Positions 1 to 9,178 of a stretch of 64,000 nt of DNA are shown piece after piece. Source of the DNA: Bradyrhizobium algeriense. Its GTDB lineage: Bacteria > Pseudomonadota > Alphaproteobacteria > Rhizobiales > Xanthobacteraceae. Each line of letters starts with the position of its first letter. The first letter of the stretch is position 1. Both the position numbers and the translations under genes were made by a program. The stretch covers positions 1 through 64,000 of the forward strand of contig NZ_PYCN01000009.1 of the NCBI RefSeq assembly GCF_003062295.1, written 5' to 3'. The notes under the pieces were generated by a model. That model worked only from the letters and a program-made list of their open reading frames with translations, made no database searches and was not told the DNA's origin.

Positions 1-167
1 CGCCGCCATCCTGCCATGATACAGCTCCTCGTTTCGCCGACCGCAAACGAGGAATCCGCCAACAACCCGTCCGTTCCATCAATCCAGCCTGCTGCAGCAC
101 GCGGGTTTCATGGAATCGGTCGTCTAGTTATGCGACCTCCTTGCGACATCACTCCTTAAGGCCATCC

Positions 168-527
168 ATGATTCGTCACATCGTCTTGTTCAGCGCCAAA
201 GATCAGGCCCATATCGACCAAATCATCGAAGGCCTTTCGCTTCTCACCACAATCCCGCATGCACGCCGGCTCGAGGTTGCGCGCAACCGCAAGACCGACC
301 AGCTTGGCAACGAGATCGACGTGGTGGTTTATGGTGAGTTCGACAACGAGACGGAGCTCGCAGCATACAAAGCGCACGATCTCTACCAGGAATCGATCAG
401 GCGGGTACGATCCCTCCGGGAGCTGCGGTTCGCGGCCGACTATAATGTAGCCACAGATGCGCGGTTCGCCTCGACGGCAGCGGTAAGCCAAGGTAGTGGG
501 CGCTTCGGGTCCACCGGCGGGGGTTAA
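168..527 (+). CDS. Dabb-domain (stress-responsive A/B barrel) protein
   Basis: A protein of 119 residues beginning MIRHIVLFSAK, typical of small dimeric alpha/beta-barrel (Dabb) proteins: an N-terminal strand with a conserved His, then a helix and strands ending in a YxxH-like segment (AAYKAHDLYQ). I chose the ATG at 168 because TTAAGG lies 6-7 bases upstream; an in-frame TTG at 141 would add nine unsupported residues. The last 20 residues (after AADYNVATD) are low-complexity and look like read-through beyond the usual domain end. It lies about 100 bp upstream of the pabB-like gene on the same strand and may be co-transcribed. The enzymatic role of Dabb proteins varies, so no specific reaction is proposed. 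Confidence 0.7.
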   Translation: MIRHIVLFSAKDQAHIDQIIEGLSLLTTIPHARRLEVARNRKTDQLGNEIDVVVYGEFDNETELAAYKAHDLYQESIRRVRSLRELRFAADYNVATDARFASTAAVSQGSGRFGSTGGG

Positions 528-629
528 CCTGGCAATCGATCTCAAGACCTTGCGGGGCCAGACGAGCGTCGCTCTCGTCGGGGTGGGGATTCGTAATCGG
601 AGCGCGTCTCACCAGCACGCCAATCGTCG

Positions 630-2036
630 GTGAGTGACAAGGCGATGCACGTCCGCGAACTGCAGTGGATTGAGCCTGTCACCGCGATGCGCTGTCTCGC
701 GCATCGACCGCACCTGACGTTCCTCGATAGCGCTGCACCGCAGCTGCTCGGGCGCTACTCCTATATGGCCTGCGACCCCTTCAGCACCTATATGGTCGCG
801 GACGGACAGGCGAGTTGCAACGGAGAGACTCTTGCGGGCAATCCGTGGCGAGCTCTTCGCACCCTGCTCGCCAGGTACCGCGAAGAGCATCGTCCCGATC
901 TGCCGCCGTTCCAGGGTGGTGCGGCCGGCTTCTTTGCTTATGATCTGAACAGGACACTGGAGCGACTGCCCGCGCCGGCAATTTCCGGTCAGAGGTTGCC
1001 GCAATCCATCCTGCATTTCTATGATGTGGTCATCAGCTTCGACCACCGTGACGAAAAATGCTGGCTCGTCTCGACCGGATGGCCGGAGCAGGATCTCGCA
1101 CGACGGCGCGAGCGTGCGCGCCGTCGGGCCGATGAGTTTGCAGCGCGGCTCGCCGGCCCAAGGGCGCCGCGGAATGACCTCCCCGCCACAGCGGGCGCAT
1201 GGCATTCGAACTTCAGCCGTGAGGGCTACATTGCGGCGGTGCAGCGCGTCATCGACTTGATTCTGGCTGGCGACATCTTCCAAGCGAACATTGCGCAGCG
1301 CTTCAGCGCCCGCCTGTCGAGCTCATTTGATCCGCTGGCTTTCTATTGTCGGCTGCGGTCGTTGAACCCGGCCCCCTTTGCGGCCCTCCTGCGCTATGGC
1401 AGGCTGACCATTGCCTCGAGCTCGCCAGAACGATTCCTCAAACTTAATGGACGGCAGGTCGAAACGCGCCCGATCAAGGGCACGATCGCGCGCTCCGCTG
1501 ATTCCAAGGACGACCGGCGCCGCGCTGAACTCCTCCTCGCGTCCGAAAAGGACCGTGCCGAGAACACGATGATCGTCGACCTCCTGCGCAACGATCTGTC
1601 ACGCGTTTGCACGCCGCAGTCGGTCGAGGTTCCAGCGCTGTGTGCCCTGGAATCCTATGCCTCAGTGCACCACCTCGTGTCGACCGTGACGGGTGAACTT
1701 GCCGGAGATGAAGACGCCGTCACCTTACTGCGAGCGTGCTTTCCCGGCGGCTCCATCACCGGGGCGCCCAAGGTGCGATCGATGGAAATTATTGCGGAGA
1801 TCGAGCGGGTGGCGCGAGAGGTCTATTGCGGGGCGATCGGCTTTATCGGCTTCAACGGGCACATGGATACGAACATTGCGATCCGCACGGTCATATTCGA
1901 CGATGACTTGGCTGTGTTTTATGCAGGGAGCGGGATCACGGCGATGTCGGATCCAGAGGCCGAATACGAGGAGACGCTCGCCAAGGCGCAGCGAATCTTT
2001 GACGCATTTCGTGCTGGGAGCTGTGGTGCATTTTGA
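630..2036 (+). CDS. pabB: Aminodeoxychorismate synthase component I (PabB-like, anthranilate synthase I family)
   Basis: A chorismate-utilising enzyme of 468 residues (GTG at 630; the ATG at 645 is an alternative). The C-terminal chorismate-binding domain is complete, with SSSPERFL, the diagnostic PIKGT near residue 280 (TrpE has PIAGT; the Lys is typical of PabB), and GGSITGAPK with NIAIRT further on. The expected reaction is chorismate plus ammonia to 4-amino-4-deoxychorismate, for p-aminobenzoate and folate. The stop overlaps the start of the glutamine amidotransferase gene by four bases, as expected for subunits of one complex. Assignment as PabB rather than TrpE rests on PIKGT. Confidence 0.87.
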   Translation: MSDKAMHVRELQWIEPVTAMRCLAHRPHLTFLDSAAPQLLGRYSYMACDPFSTYMVADGQASCNGETLAGNPWRALRTLLARYREEHRPDLPPFQGGAAGFFAYDLNRTLERLPAPAISGQRLPQSILHFYDVVISFDHRDEKCWLVSTGWPEQDLARRRERARRRADEFAARLAGPRAPRNDLPATAGAWHSNFSREGYIAAVQRVIDLILAGDIFQANIAQRFSARLSSSFDPLAFYCRLRSLNPAPFAALLRYGRLTIASSSPERFLKLNGRQVETRPIKGTIARSADSKDDRRRAELLLASEKDRAENTMIVDLLRNDLSRVCTPQSVEVPALCALESYASVHHLVSTVTGELAGDEDAVTLLRACFPGGSITGAPKVRSMEIIAEIERVAREVYCGAIGFIGFNGHMDTNIAIRTVIFDDDLAVFYAGSGITAMSDPEAEYEETLAKAQRIFDAFRAGSCGAF

Positions 2037-2617
2037 TTGTCATCATCGACAACTACGACTCCTTTGTCTTCAACATTGCCCGCTATTTCCGCAAGCTAGG
2101 TGCAGCAACGGCAGTGATACGGAACGACGCCGTCAGCGTCAGCGACCTTGCCGGCCTCAAGCCGCGCGCCGTGGTCCTCTCCCCTGGTCCCTGCACACCA
2201 CTTCAGGCCGGAATCTCGACCGCCGTCATCCGCGAACTGTCAGGTCGCGTCCCAATTCTGGGCATCTGCCTTGGACACCAGTGCATTGGGAGCGCGTTCG
2301 GCGGACGCGTGGCGCGTGCACGTCGTCCCATGCACGGCCGGTCCTCATACGTAGCCCATGACGGCCGCGGACTGTTCAAGGACCTTTCGTCCCCACTTTG
2401 CGTTGGACGCTACCATTCGCTTGTTGTTGAGCTCGACGGGTCATGCGCACCGCAACTCGCAGTGACAGCGCGTTCGGACGAAGGCGAGATCATGGCCCTC
2501 GCACATCGCTCTCACCCGACCTATGGCGTGCAGTTCCACCCGGAATCGATACTCACTCAACAAGGGCAGCTGCTACTGATGAACTTCTTGCGACTCGCAG
2601 AGACTCGTAGATCGTGA
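2033..2617 (+). CDS. pabA: Glutamine amidotransferase component of aminodeoxychorismate/anthranilate synthase
   Basis: A class I glutamine amidotransferase of 194 residues. It starts at a TTG overlapping the upstream stop (TTGA), indicating translational coupling. Family motifs are all present: NYDSFVFN at the N terminus, LSPGP, the nucleophile in GICLGHQ (Cys near residue 79) and the His/Glu pair in VQFHPES near residue 168. It should hydrolyse glutamine and pass ammonia to the adjacent synthase subunit. PabA and TrpG are often the same bifunctional protein, so the name follows its PabB-like partner. Length is normal and the gene looks intact. Confidence 0.87.
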   Translation: MIVIIDNYDSFVFNIARYFRKLGAATAVIRNDAVSVSDLAGLKPRAVVLSPGPCTPLQAGISTAVIRELSGRVPILGICLGHQCIGSAFGGRVARARRPMHGRSSYVAHDGRGLFKDLSSPLCVGRYHSLVVELDGSCAPQLAVTARSDEGEIMALAHRSHPTYGVQFHPESILTQQGQLLLMNFLRLAETRRS

Positions 2618-2707
2618 GGATATCGGAGAGCGTGTCGCACAATTGCCAGCTGGACGCACGGAAGCGAATTCGTCAGCTTCTGCGGGTCTGATAGGTACTA
2701 AGCAGAT

Positions 2708-3550
2708 GGGTCGTGTGGACACTTATATCACATCCACAGCATGATGGCTGGAGAGTGACGACGGCGCAATCGCTTCGGGCGGTTTTTCGAGGCGGGTTGC
2801 TACGCGTCGGAACTGCTTGAGCTTGCTGAAGCCGCATTCCACACGATGTTTCTGGGCGTAGAGATGCTTGTCGAGCGGATATTTGAGCCCCCGTGACCGG
2901 TGGTTGGGAATGACAGTCCGCTCTTGGCGGGCGTTGGCTAGGCGTAAGTGGTCCGCGTCATAGGCCGTGTCAGCCATGACGACTTCGGCGGATAATCCCT
3001 CTATCAAGGCTGCGGCTTGCGGTGTATCACCGTTCTGACCCGCAGTTAGTGTGAACCGCACGGGCATCCCAAGCCTCGAACGACCATGTGGATCTTGGTG
3101 CTCAGGCCATCGCGAGAACGGCCGATGGCTCGATCTTCAGACCCTTTTTTTAGCCCCGGCAGCGTGCTGATGGGCTCGGACGATGGTGGAATCAACGATC
3201 AGGTATTCGAAGTCCGGATTAGCGGACATCGCCTCGAAGATTCGCCACCAAACAACCTGGGTGTTCAGCGACTGAAGGGCCGGAAAACGCTGTTCCAATC
3301 GCCAAACAGCTCTGGAAGATCACGCCAGGGAGCACCCGTGCGCACAATCCAAAGGACGCCCTCCACGACATCCGGTGGTCGCGTCCCGTCGATCCCCTTT
3401 GATCGGGCCGGCCGATGATCAGTGGCCCTATCCGATCCCACGCCGCGTCGCTCAAGACCAAGCCGTCCATCATACCCAAGACTGTCCCCCAAAAAGCAGC
3501 CTTGAATCTGATTGCCGCCTCAAGGGAATCCCCAAAAGTCCACAGCACCT
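2708..3550 (-). mobile_element. IS5-family (IS427-type) element, decayed copy A
   Basis: A remnant of about 843 bp with recognisable ends: GTCGTGTGGACAC at the left and GTCCACAGCACC at the right match the termini of the better copy at 20.4 kb. On the minus strand the first part encodes LSDAAWDRIGPLIIGRP and later WIVRTGAPWRDLPE; the C-terminal part (2723-3067) encodes FTLTAGQNGDTPQAAAL and ADTAYDADHLR. The two halves are in different frames, with a further shift inside the N-terminal part, so the transposase is dead. A run of seven A's before GGGTCT is retained at the orfA/orfB junction. Confidence 0.85.
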
Positions 3551-4098
3551 AATCCTAGAGAGCCCCTCGCCGCGTCCGATTAGCGGCCGAGCTAAAGGCA
3601 TCATCCCGTGCGCTCCCCCGGAATCAACAAATGAGACCGCAAGGCCATCGATCGGGCGAGCCGTTTTGTGACGCTCCTCGCGAGAAAGTTGCACCATGAT
3701 CCTTTAAGGTGTTTTGCGGACTTACAACTGCGCGCTCGGTTGTAGTCAATGCGGCACGCTAAGGTCTCCGCTTGATCGTAGGCGCGCGCATGATGCTGCC
3801 CTGACGCCGGACGGCTGAAGAGCGCTGGGTCGTCAGGTTCTCGACAGCTCCACATAGCAAAGTGTGGTCTCCGGACGCCCGAAAGACGGCTGATGACACC
3901 GGAAGAACATTGGAGTGCCCGATGCTCAGCTGCTTGGAAGCGGCCCCTTGGGAACGTACGGTGGTTTGTTGTTGAGGTCCGACGTCCAGAAGCAGATTCG
4001 CAGTTGAAGCCTTGATCGTTCTCGGTCTGCCGTCTGAAATTCCACATCAGATCCGAGCCTGGCTTCGGATCGGCCTAAATTTTCGAAAGTGAGAACGG
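3551..4098. other. Intergenic stretch with no recognisable gene
   Basis: No open frame here shows a recognisable domain. A minus-strand frame of 148 codons (3601-4047) is open but has no familiar motif and an unlikely composition. A sequence TTTTCGAAAG near 4079-4089 resembles the core of a tts box but lacks the flanking consensus. Confidence 0.5.
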
Positions 4099-4348
4099 AT
4101 GGATCTCCCTTTAACTAACCGACTACATCAACAATCGGGCAACGCGGACCCGCAGGAGAGGACACCGGAGTTCTCGTCCGCAGATGCGGCGGCCTTTAGG
4201 CGCCAGCTGGGCGAATTTGCCAATTCAGACCCTCGCAGGCAGCCCCCACTGATCCAGTCGGCGCGCCACCACCGGAACCTATGTCCATGACGCAACCGCG
4301 CTGGGAGGACTACTCCCGAGTAGTCGCAAGGTAGCGGCGGTAAGGCGA

Positions 4349-4703
4349 TGCCGGGCATTTCGGTGCCGCAGCCGCTCCAATCAAGTGGGGTTTTCGTCCG
4401 TCGCAGAAGGCAGCCTCTTTATGCCGAGGATGCGCCCCTCATTTGGGGCTTGAGAACGCACTCAAGAAGACGGCCACTGAGCGCACCGCCAAGGGCCATG
4501 TAGATTATCTTCTCGGCTTGGGCCGCTGGCTCTTTGATAACAACAAGCAGGCCATCGCCGGTCGACTCAATGACGCTTCGCTCAACGATGATGTCCGGCA
4601 GTTCATAGGCGACAGCGACGACAGGAGGAGAGTCCTTACCGCGCTAAATTATCTCCGGGCGTCCCAATCCTCGAGCGGTGTGCCGCCGATCGCCGGCATT
4701 TGA
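4349..4703 (+). pseudogene. Fragment of a rhizobial effector-like protein (frameshifted)
   Basis: Two frames join to give LYAEDAPLIWGL followed by ENALKKTATERTAKGHV, GLGRWLFDNNKQAIAGR and DDVRQFIGDSDD. The single shift lies near 4447. The mixture resembles, from memory, the internal SAM-like helical repeats of large secreted rhizobial proteins (Ulp1/NopD-like), but no catalytic domain is present. A short open frame at 4099-4290 just upstream (MDLPLTNRLHQQSGN) could be the displaced N terminus. The fragment points toward the 746-residue effector candidate encoded on the other strand. Family assignment is tentative. Confidence 0.3.
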
Positions 4704-4892
4704 CGGTTCAGCTGCCAAGCGGAAGGAAGTCGGGGTCACGACGCTCCCAATCGAATTTCAGTCGGACCCCGTTGTCGATCTGTTCGAGGGAGCCCGCGCC
4801 GGCTTCGAGCTCATCGAGGATTTCCTCTCGGTGATAACGGTCTGCTTAATGGCGTCACCACAGCGACGCTCTGGCGCGAGACACTCAGGTAA

Positions 4893-7133
4893 CTACATCC
4901 CGAGGCGCGCGAACTGCATCGACGCGTGCTCCGCCTCGGGAAGGGGGTACCACGGGACAATGCTCAACAACGACTTACAGAACGCAGGCGTGAGCTTGCC
5001 ACGGTGAATCACAACGTTCTCGTGCCCCGTCGCAGCTTGGGCGCTCTGCCAATGCCGATTGTAGCCACGCTGTTCATTGGACTTCACGTGGCAAGCGGCG
5101 AAGTCGGCGTCACCCAGCGACGCCAACTGCCACGCATGCACCGGCCGCTTCGTATGGATGTGCACCCACATCGGGCTTGGCATCGCACCACTACGCAGCG
5201 CCTTGGGCTGCAGCTTGATCTCGAACAGCGTCCCTGGCTCGCCCTTCAAGGCGCGCGGTGGATCCACAGACGCCAGTTCCTCGGCCGCCCGCAACTGTTC
5301 AAGGTACTTCTGCGACGGAAACGCGTAGGTCTTCATGCAATCGATCGTGATCGCCGCCTTTCGCGCGTTCAATGAGTTTGTCTGTCCCTGAACCTCGGAC
5401 AACATCGCCTTAAGCCGGACTATTTTTTCGTGCACTTCGGGCACTTGCGCAGGCGTGAGTAGGCCACGTCGGCGAGGCTCCTCCAGCGCGGCTACACAGG
5501 CCTCAATCTCGGCGGCCTGCGTCTGCAGGCGCTTAACGACGAGATCCACGACGTGGTCGGCGTCCTCGGGCTTCATCTGGCGCGCTTGCGAGACGGCGCT
5601 TTGCTGAGCCGGCAGATCGAACTGCAGCAGCTCGTCCAATCGCTTGAGTAATCCCGTCAGTGCGTTCCTGGAGGGCGGAGCCTGCCACATCTCCAGGTGC
5701 CCGGTCGCCGATGATGACGCCCTCGCGCGTGCCTCCTCTGCACTCGCGAGTTTCTTCGTACCCAGATCCGAGAGTACGATAACCTTGGCTGTCGGGGCCG
5801 TGGCAGCGTCGGGCCTGGCGAGCTGCGGCTCGCGCAGCCCGGCAGTTGAACTCCTCTCGCCTGCGGCCGGTGCGCGCTTGCCTTTCCCCTTCCTGCGCGC
5901 CGCGTGGCCCTCAGCCAATAAGACGGTATTTTCCGGTATCGCAGCCTGGGCAGGCGGTTCAATCAGGACTGGCCTCTTTGGCTGCACTGCCAAAAGTCGC
6001 GTGACTTCGTGCGCGGTGACCCATGCACCTTCCACGATCTGGTTCAACAGTTCCAATGGAAGGTCGGCATCCGTTCCGGCATCCCTTAGCCTGGCAACGA
6101 TGCCGTTCACCCCTGACGCAAATTCCGAAAGCCGCTCCATGACTCCTTCCAGAACGGTGCAGTGCTCTGCGTCGAGTGCCGCTCCGTTGCTGTTTAGAAC
6201 CGCGTCGGCCGTCGAGAGGAATGCCGGAAAAACATCCTCGATGAAGGTCCCGAGCAGACGCACTCGCCCGTTCTCACCCATGAGGATTTCCCTCACGGCT
6301 GGTCCGAACGTGCTCGCCTGCGGCACAATCATGAGCTGCGCGAGAGCGATCCGCGATTGCAGATACATGCACTTCGTATTAAGTGCCCAGCCGGTATGCA
6401 GCCGTAGTGCGGCCTCTTCGGCCTTCCGCATCTCGGGCGTAGTGCTTGGCAAGTTGGCAGTGGCCGCGCAGATGGACTGCATCCGTTCCGAGCGCAATGC
6501 CTTCTTTCCCCACCACTCCATGCAGGCCAGGTAGTGCTTCGCCACGCTGGAAACCGCTCGGCTCAGCTGGCCGGGCGGCGCGTTGGATTGGCGCATCTGG
6601 TCGAGCACGGCTGCTGCTTTCTTCCTGCTCGCCTCCAAGTCGTGGATAGTCCAGGTGGCCACGGCGTTGCATTCGTCCGCCGCATCGAGCGTCTCGTCGC
6701 GGAGTCGGCGAGCCTGCTTGTCGGACAGAATGCTACGCGCCATATCTCGGGGCAGGCCCGCGTAGTAGTCCAGAACTGCTGAGCCAGCCTTGACGACTTG
6801 ATCGATCAGCTCTTGCGCCTCCGACGGGTTCCGGGCTTGCGTGGCCACATTACGACAAGCATCAAGGTCCTCAAGCAGGCTGCGCATTTTTCGCTTTGCT
6901 GCCTTGTTCTCGTCGCCTCTTGGGGCTGCCACACCCGAAGTTGGTGGCTGGCTCACGAGCGGCGCCGTTCTATCTTGAGGCCCGGAGCGCATCCGCTCCA
7001 CGACGGAGTCGAATGATTGCCTGCCTTGCCCGGGGGCGGGACCGGGCTCCGGGCTCAAACTGCTCGATCCCCACGTGCTGTCGGCTCCTGCAGCCCCAAC
7101 GTGCGATTTGCCAGGTCGGTCAATGCCCGTCAT
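4893..7133 (-). CDS. Candidate type III secretion effector (large, XopP/HLK-like)
   Basis: A protein of 746 residues. The first 80 or so are rich in Ser, Gly, Pro and Ala (GADSTWGSSSLSPEPGP), as in type III secretion signals. The body is helical and rich in Ala, Leu and Glu. The C terminus carries FEIKLQPKALRSGAMPSP, WVHIHTKRPV, FAACHVKSNEQRG and HRGKLTPAFCKSLL, which from memory resembles the XopP/HLK effectors of Xanthomonas and Ralstonia and their rhizobial relatives. I chose the ATG at 7133 because GGAGATGG lies 8 bases upstream; the frame is open to 7304 but those codons have no start signal. A tts-box-like promoter (7176-7203) ends 42 bp upstream, supporting TtsI control. No enzymatic motif is visible. 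Effector status is inference from promoter and N terminus. Confidence 0.6.
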   Translation of the reverse strand: MTGIDRPGKSHVGAAGADSTWGSSSLSPEPGPAPGQGRQSFDSVVERMRSGPQDRTAPLVSQPPTSGVAAPRGDENKAAKRKMRSLLEDLDACRNVATQARNPSEAQELIDQVVKAGSAVLDYYAGLPRDMARSILSDKQARRLRDETLDAADECNAVATWTIHDLEASRKKAAAVLDQMRQSNAPPGQLSRAVSSVAKHYLACMEWWGKKALRSERMQSICAATANLPSTTPEMRKAEEAALRLHTGWALNTKCMYLQSRIALAQLMIVPQASTFGPAVREILMGENGRVRLLGTFIEDVFPAFLSTADAVLNSNGAALDAEHCTVLEGVMERLSEFASGVNGIVARLRDAGTDADLPLELLNQIVEGAWVTAHEVTRLLAVQPKRPVLIEPPAQAAIPENTVLLAEGHAARRKGKGKRAPAAGERSSTAGLREPQLARPDAATAPTAKVIVLSDLGTKKLASAEEARARASSSATGHLEMWQAPPSRNALTGLLKRLDELLQFDLPAQQSAVSQARQMKPEDADHVVDLVVKRLQTQAAEIEACVAALEEPRRRGLLTPAQVPEVHEKIVRLKAMLSEVQGQTNSLNARKAAITIDCMKTYAFPSQKYLEQLRAAEELASVDPPRALKGEPGTLFEIKLQPKALRSGAMPSPMWVHIHTKRPVHAWQLASLGDADFAACHVKSNEQRGYNRHWQSAQAATGHENVVIHRGKLTPAFCKSLLSIVPWYPLPEAEHASMQFARLGM

Positions 7134-7163
7134 ATTCCATCTCCGATATGGGCGAGAATGCGC

Positions 7164-7185
7164 AGCCTGTCTGGATAGACAGGCT
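7164..7185. other. Perfect 9-bp inverted repeat in the effector leader
   Basis: AGCCTGTCT and AGACAGGCT, separated by four bases, form a perfect stem. It lies 31 bp upstream of the effector start and overlaps the distal end of the tts-box-like element. It could form a hairpin in the 5' leader or be a protein-binding site. Confidence 0.5.
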
Positions 7186-7203
7186 GGCTGACGAGTAGCT
7201 GAC
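7176..7203 (-). promoter_or_regulatory. tts-box-like promoter element
   Basis: On the minus strand the sequence reads GTCAGCTACTCGTCAGC, then seven bases later TCTA. Against the rhizobial tts box (GTCAG-TT-TCGAAAGCT...CTA, bound by TtsI) it keeps GTCAGCT, TCG, AGC and the distal CTA at about the right spacing. It lies 42 bp upstream of the effector candidate's start. No other match of this quality was seen in the window. Confidence 0.5.
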
Positions 7204-7322
7204 GAAGGGCGTTTTTCCGGATGCACAAGAAAACCCAGGTACCGTCGGTTGCAATTCCATGGGGTCTGGCGTGCTACTGGAGGCAACGGGGATGACCGCG
7301 TCATGTAGGATAGTCAGCTGCA

Positions 7323-7580
7323 GTGCATCACCGCGACCTGGTGCTGCCTCGCCGTGACCGCCATAAGGATCCGCGCTGTCAGGCTGCGACAGAATCGGCC
7401 GTGACGGCGATCCTTGAGACTCCGCCCTATGCCGGCTGCTTTGTCTATAGGGACTTGGCAAAGACCATCCCGAATACCGGAGCGCCGCCACGAGAATGCT
7501 CGCGTCCTGAAACGGACTGGTGGATTGTGGTGAGGCAAAAATACCCGGCGAATATCGATTGGCAGACCTTCGGCTGCCGC
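7323..7580 (+). pseudogene. Fragment of a large serine recombinase
   Basis: The plus-strand frame encodes AVTAILETPPYAGCFVY, then WWIVVRQKYPANIDWQTF. These are the characteristic segments of the Recombinase domain (Pfam PF07508 type) that follows the resolvase catalytic domain in large serine recombinases. The catalytic N-terminal domain with its Ser is absent, and no zinc-ribbon region follows. It is an isolated internal fragment, presumably from a lost element. Confidence 0.6.
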
Positions 7581-7640
7581 ACGTCCTGTTCTCCGGGAAG
7601 GAGATGCGAGTCCGAAGAGCTTACTGATCCAGCGCCGCAA

Positions 7641-7950
7641 TAAACCCGTGTTCGCCATCTTTGGGTTAAGCGCTCCAAGAGCGCCCTGTCGCGCCAGGCG
7701 TCGCCATCCGAACAGTTGGCCATACTGAACCGCCGCCGTCCTGTGTCGACAACCTCCATAACTTTCGCATTATTGGCAGTGGGTATGGTGTCCATACTGC
7801 CTGTAATCATGCAATAGCCAACCTCTGCAAGGCGGCCGCCCTCGGATGCGTACCTACCGACCGTGCTGCTGGCTGAATATTTCCCACCTCTCGCGTGCGA
7901 TCTCGCGAATGGGCCGCCGAAGGTGCTCTCCCGCGATATCCTCCGGCGCC
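7641..7950. other. No recognisable gene
   Basis: Only short unsupported frames lie between the recombinase fragment and the IS5-type relic. Confidence 0.5.
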
Positions 7951-8243
7951 CCCCATGTGCTGCGGACTCTTGAGGATTCCCTTGAGGCGGCAAATCAGAT
8001 CCAAGGCCGGTTTTTCGGGAGACAGTCTCGGTGTGTGGGCCGTCATTCCCAACAACCCGTCACCGGCGCTCAAATATCCGCTCGAAGCATCCAATGCCGA
8101 GGAACATCTTGTGGAATGCTGCTTGCAAGCTCAAGCAGTTCCGACGCGTAGCAACCCACTTCGAAAAAACTGCCCGAAGCTATTGCGCCTTCGCAACTCT
8201 CGCAGCCATCATGCTATGGATGCGATAAGTGTCCACACGACCT
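7951..8243 (+). mobile_element. IS5-family (IS427-type) element, internally deleted copy B
   Basis: Both ends of the same IS as at 20.4 kb are present (GCGGACTCTTGAGGATTCC on the left, GATAAGTGTCCACACGACC on the right). About two thirds of the interior is missing: the 5' leader is joined directly to codons for VIPNNPSPALKYPLE and the conserved C-terminal FRRVATHFEKTARSY. About 290 bp long, it is a MITE-like deletion derivative unable to encode transposase. Confidence 0.8.
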
Positions 8244-8429
8244 TGGCCGGAATGGCAGCAAGTTACATCAACGCGACGTCTGTGCCGCGATCACGCACTG
8301 AACCTTTGGCGGGCAGCAAGCAGCGGCTCTCCGGCTTGAGCCAGATGCGTCAGTGCGACCACGAGGTGTTACGGATATTGGTGACCAGTGGCCAGTTGCG
8401 CGGCGATGGCGGTCTGCCAACGCGTATCA

Positions 8430-9178
8430 GCATCATCTCGCGCCCTGTATCTGTGTTGCCGATAACCGAGCGCCGGGGAGTCCGGCAAAAAGCCCGGCAT
8501 CGGCGGGTCGATACAGCGGTTGATCACGCGTCGCCCCGTGCTCTCCTTCGATAAAAACAACTGATCGAAATGACGATAAGATGCAGCTTGCCGAAGCTGC
8601 CGCTTTTTTGAGCGTGGCTTTACAAGGCACCAACTCTGCGATCAATACTGAACGTACCGAACCGGTTGCTAATTCTGTGATAAACAAAGCGCCATCTTGA
8701 CCCAAGGCAACGCTCGTACACGTCGAGCCAGCGCAGGACTGATGCGGAGCGATGCACTCGCCATCCGATGCCAGGACGAAGACGTGGCCCAGCTATGCAT
8801 GAGCTACGAACAGCGTCTGGCGTCCATTGCCAGCACGTCCGGACCGCTCGTCCCGAAGAATGAGCTAAACCTGCCGATCTTACGGCACACCCCAGACGTT
8901 GTCGGACGCGAGAATGCTGCCAGGCCATTCCGCCCAACCGTTATTGACGATCAAGGACCAGGAGCCACCGGGTGCAAGCCTGAAGATGCGGCCAAGGAAA
9001 TGTCGATCAGATAGAGATTTCCCTACGCGTCGAACGACGGCCCTCGATGAAGCAGTCAGCCGGCTTGCCTCCACGGTTGACGTCCGCCCAATCCGAGCGG
9101 ACTCCGGGCCGACGCAATTTGGCGGGCATGGCCGAAAAGACGCGCGATCGGTGAGCTGCGGTGGTCCCTCAAGGTACA
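8430..9178 (-). pseudogene. Possible SMP-30/gluconolactonase-like relic
   Basis: Scattered minus-strand segments look like a beta-propeller lactonase: FLGRIFRLAPGGSWSLIVNN near 8940-9010 and GALFITELATGSVRSVL near 8640-8700, separated by frameshifts. No complete frame exists. The relic abuts the 3' end of the citryl-CoA lyase-like gene and may once have belonged to the same catabolic operon. The match is by eye and weak. Confidence 0.25.

Noticed and set aside
5644..6534. 296-codon plus-strand frame opposite the effector candidate
   Set aside because: Ser/Ala/Arg-rich antisense frame, no ribosome-binding site and no motif.
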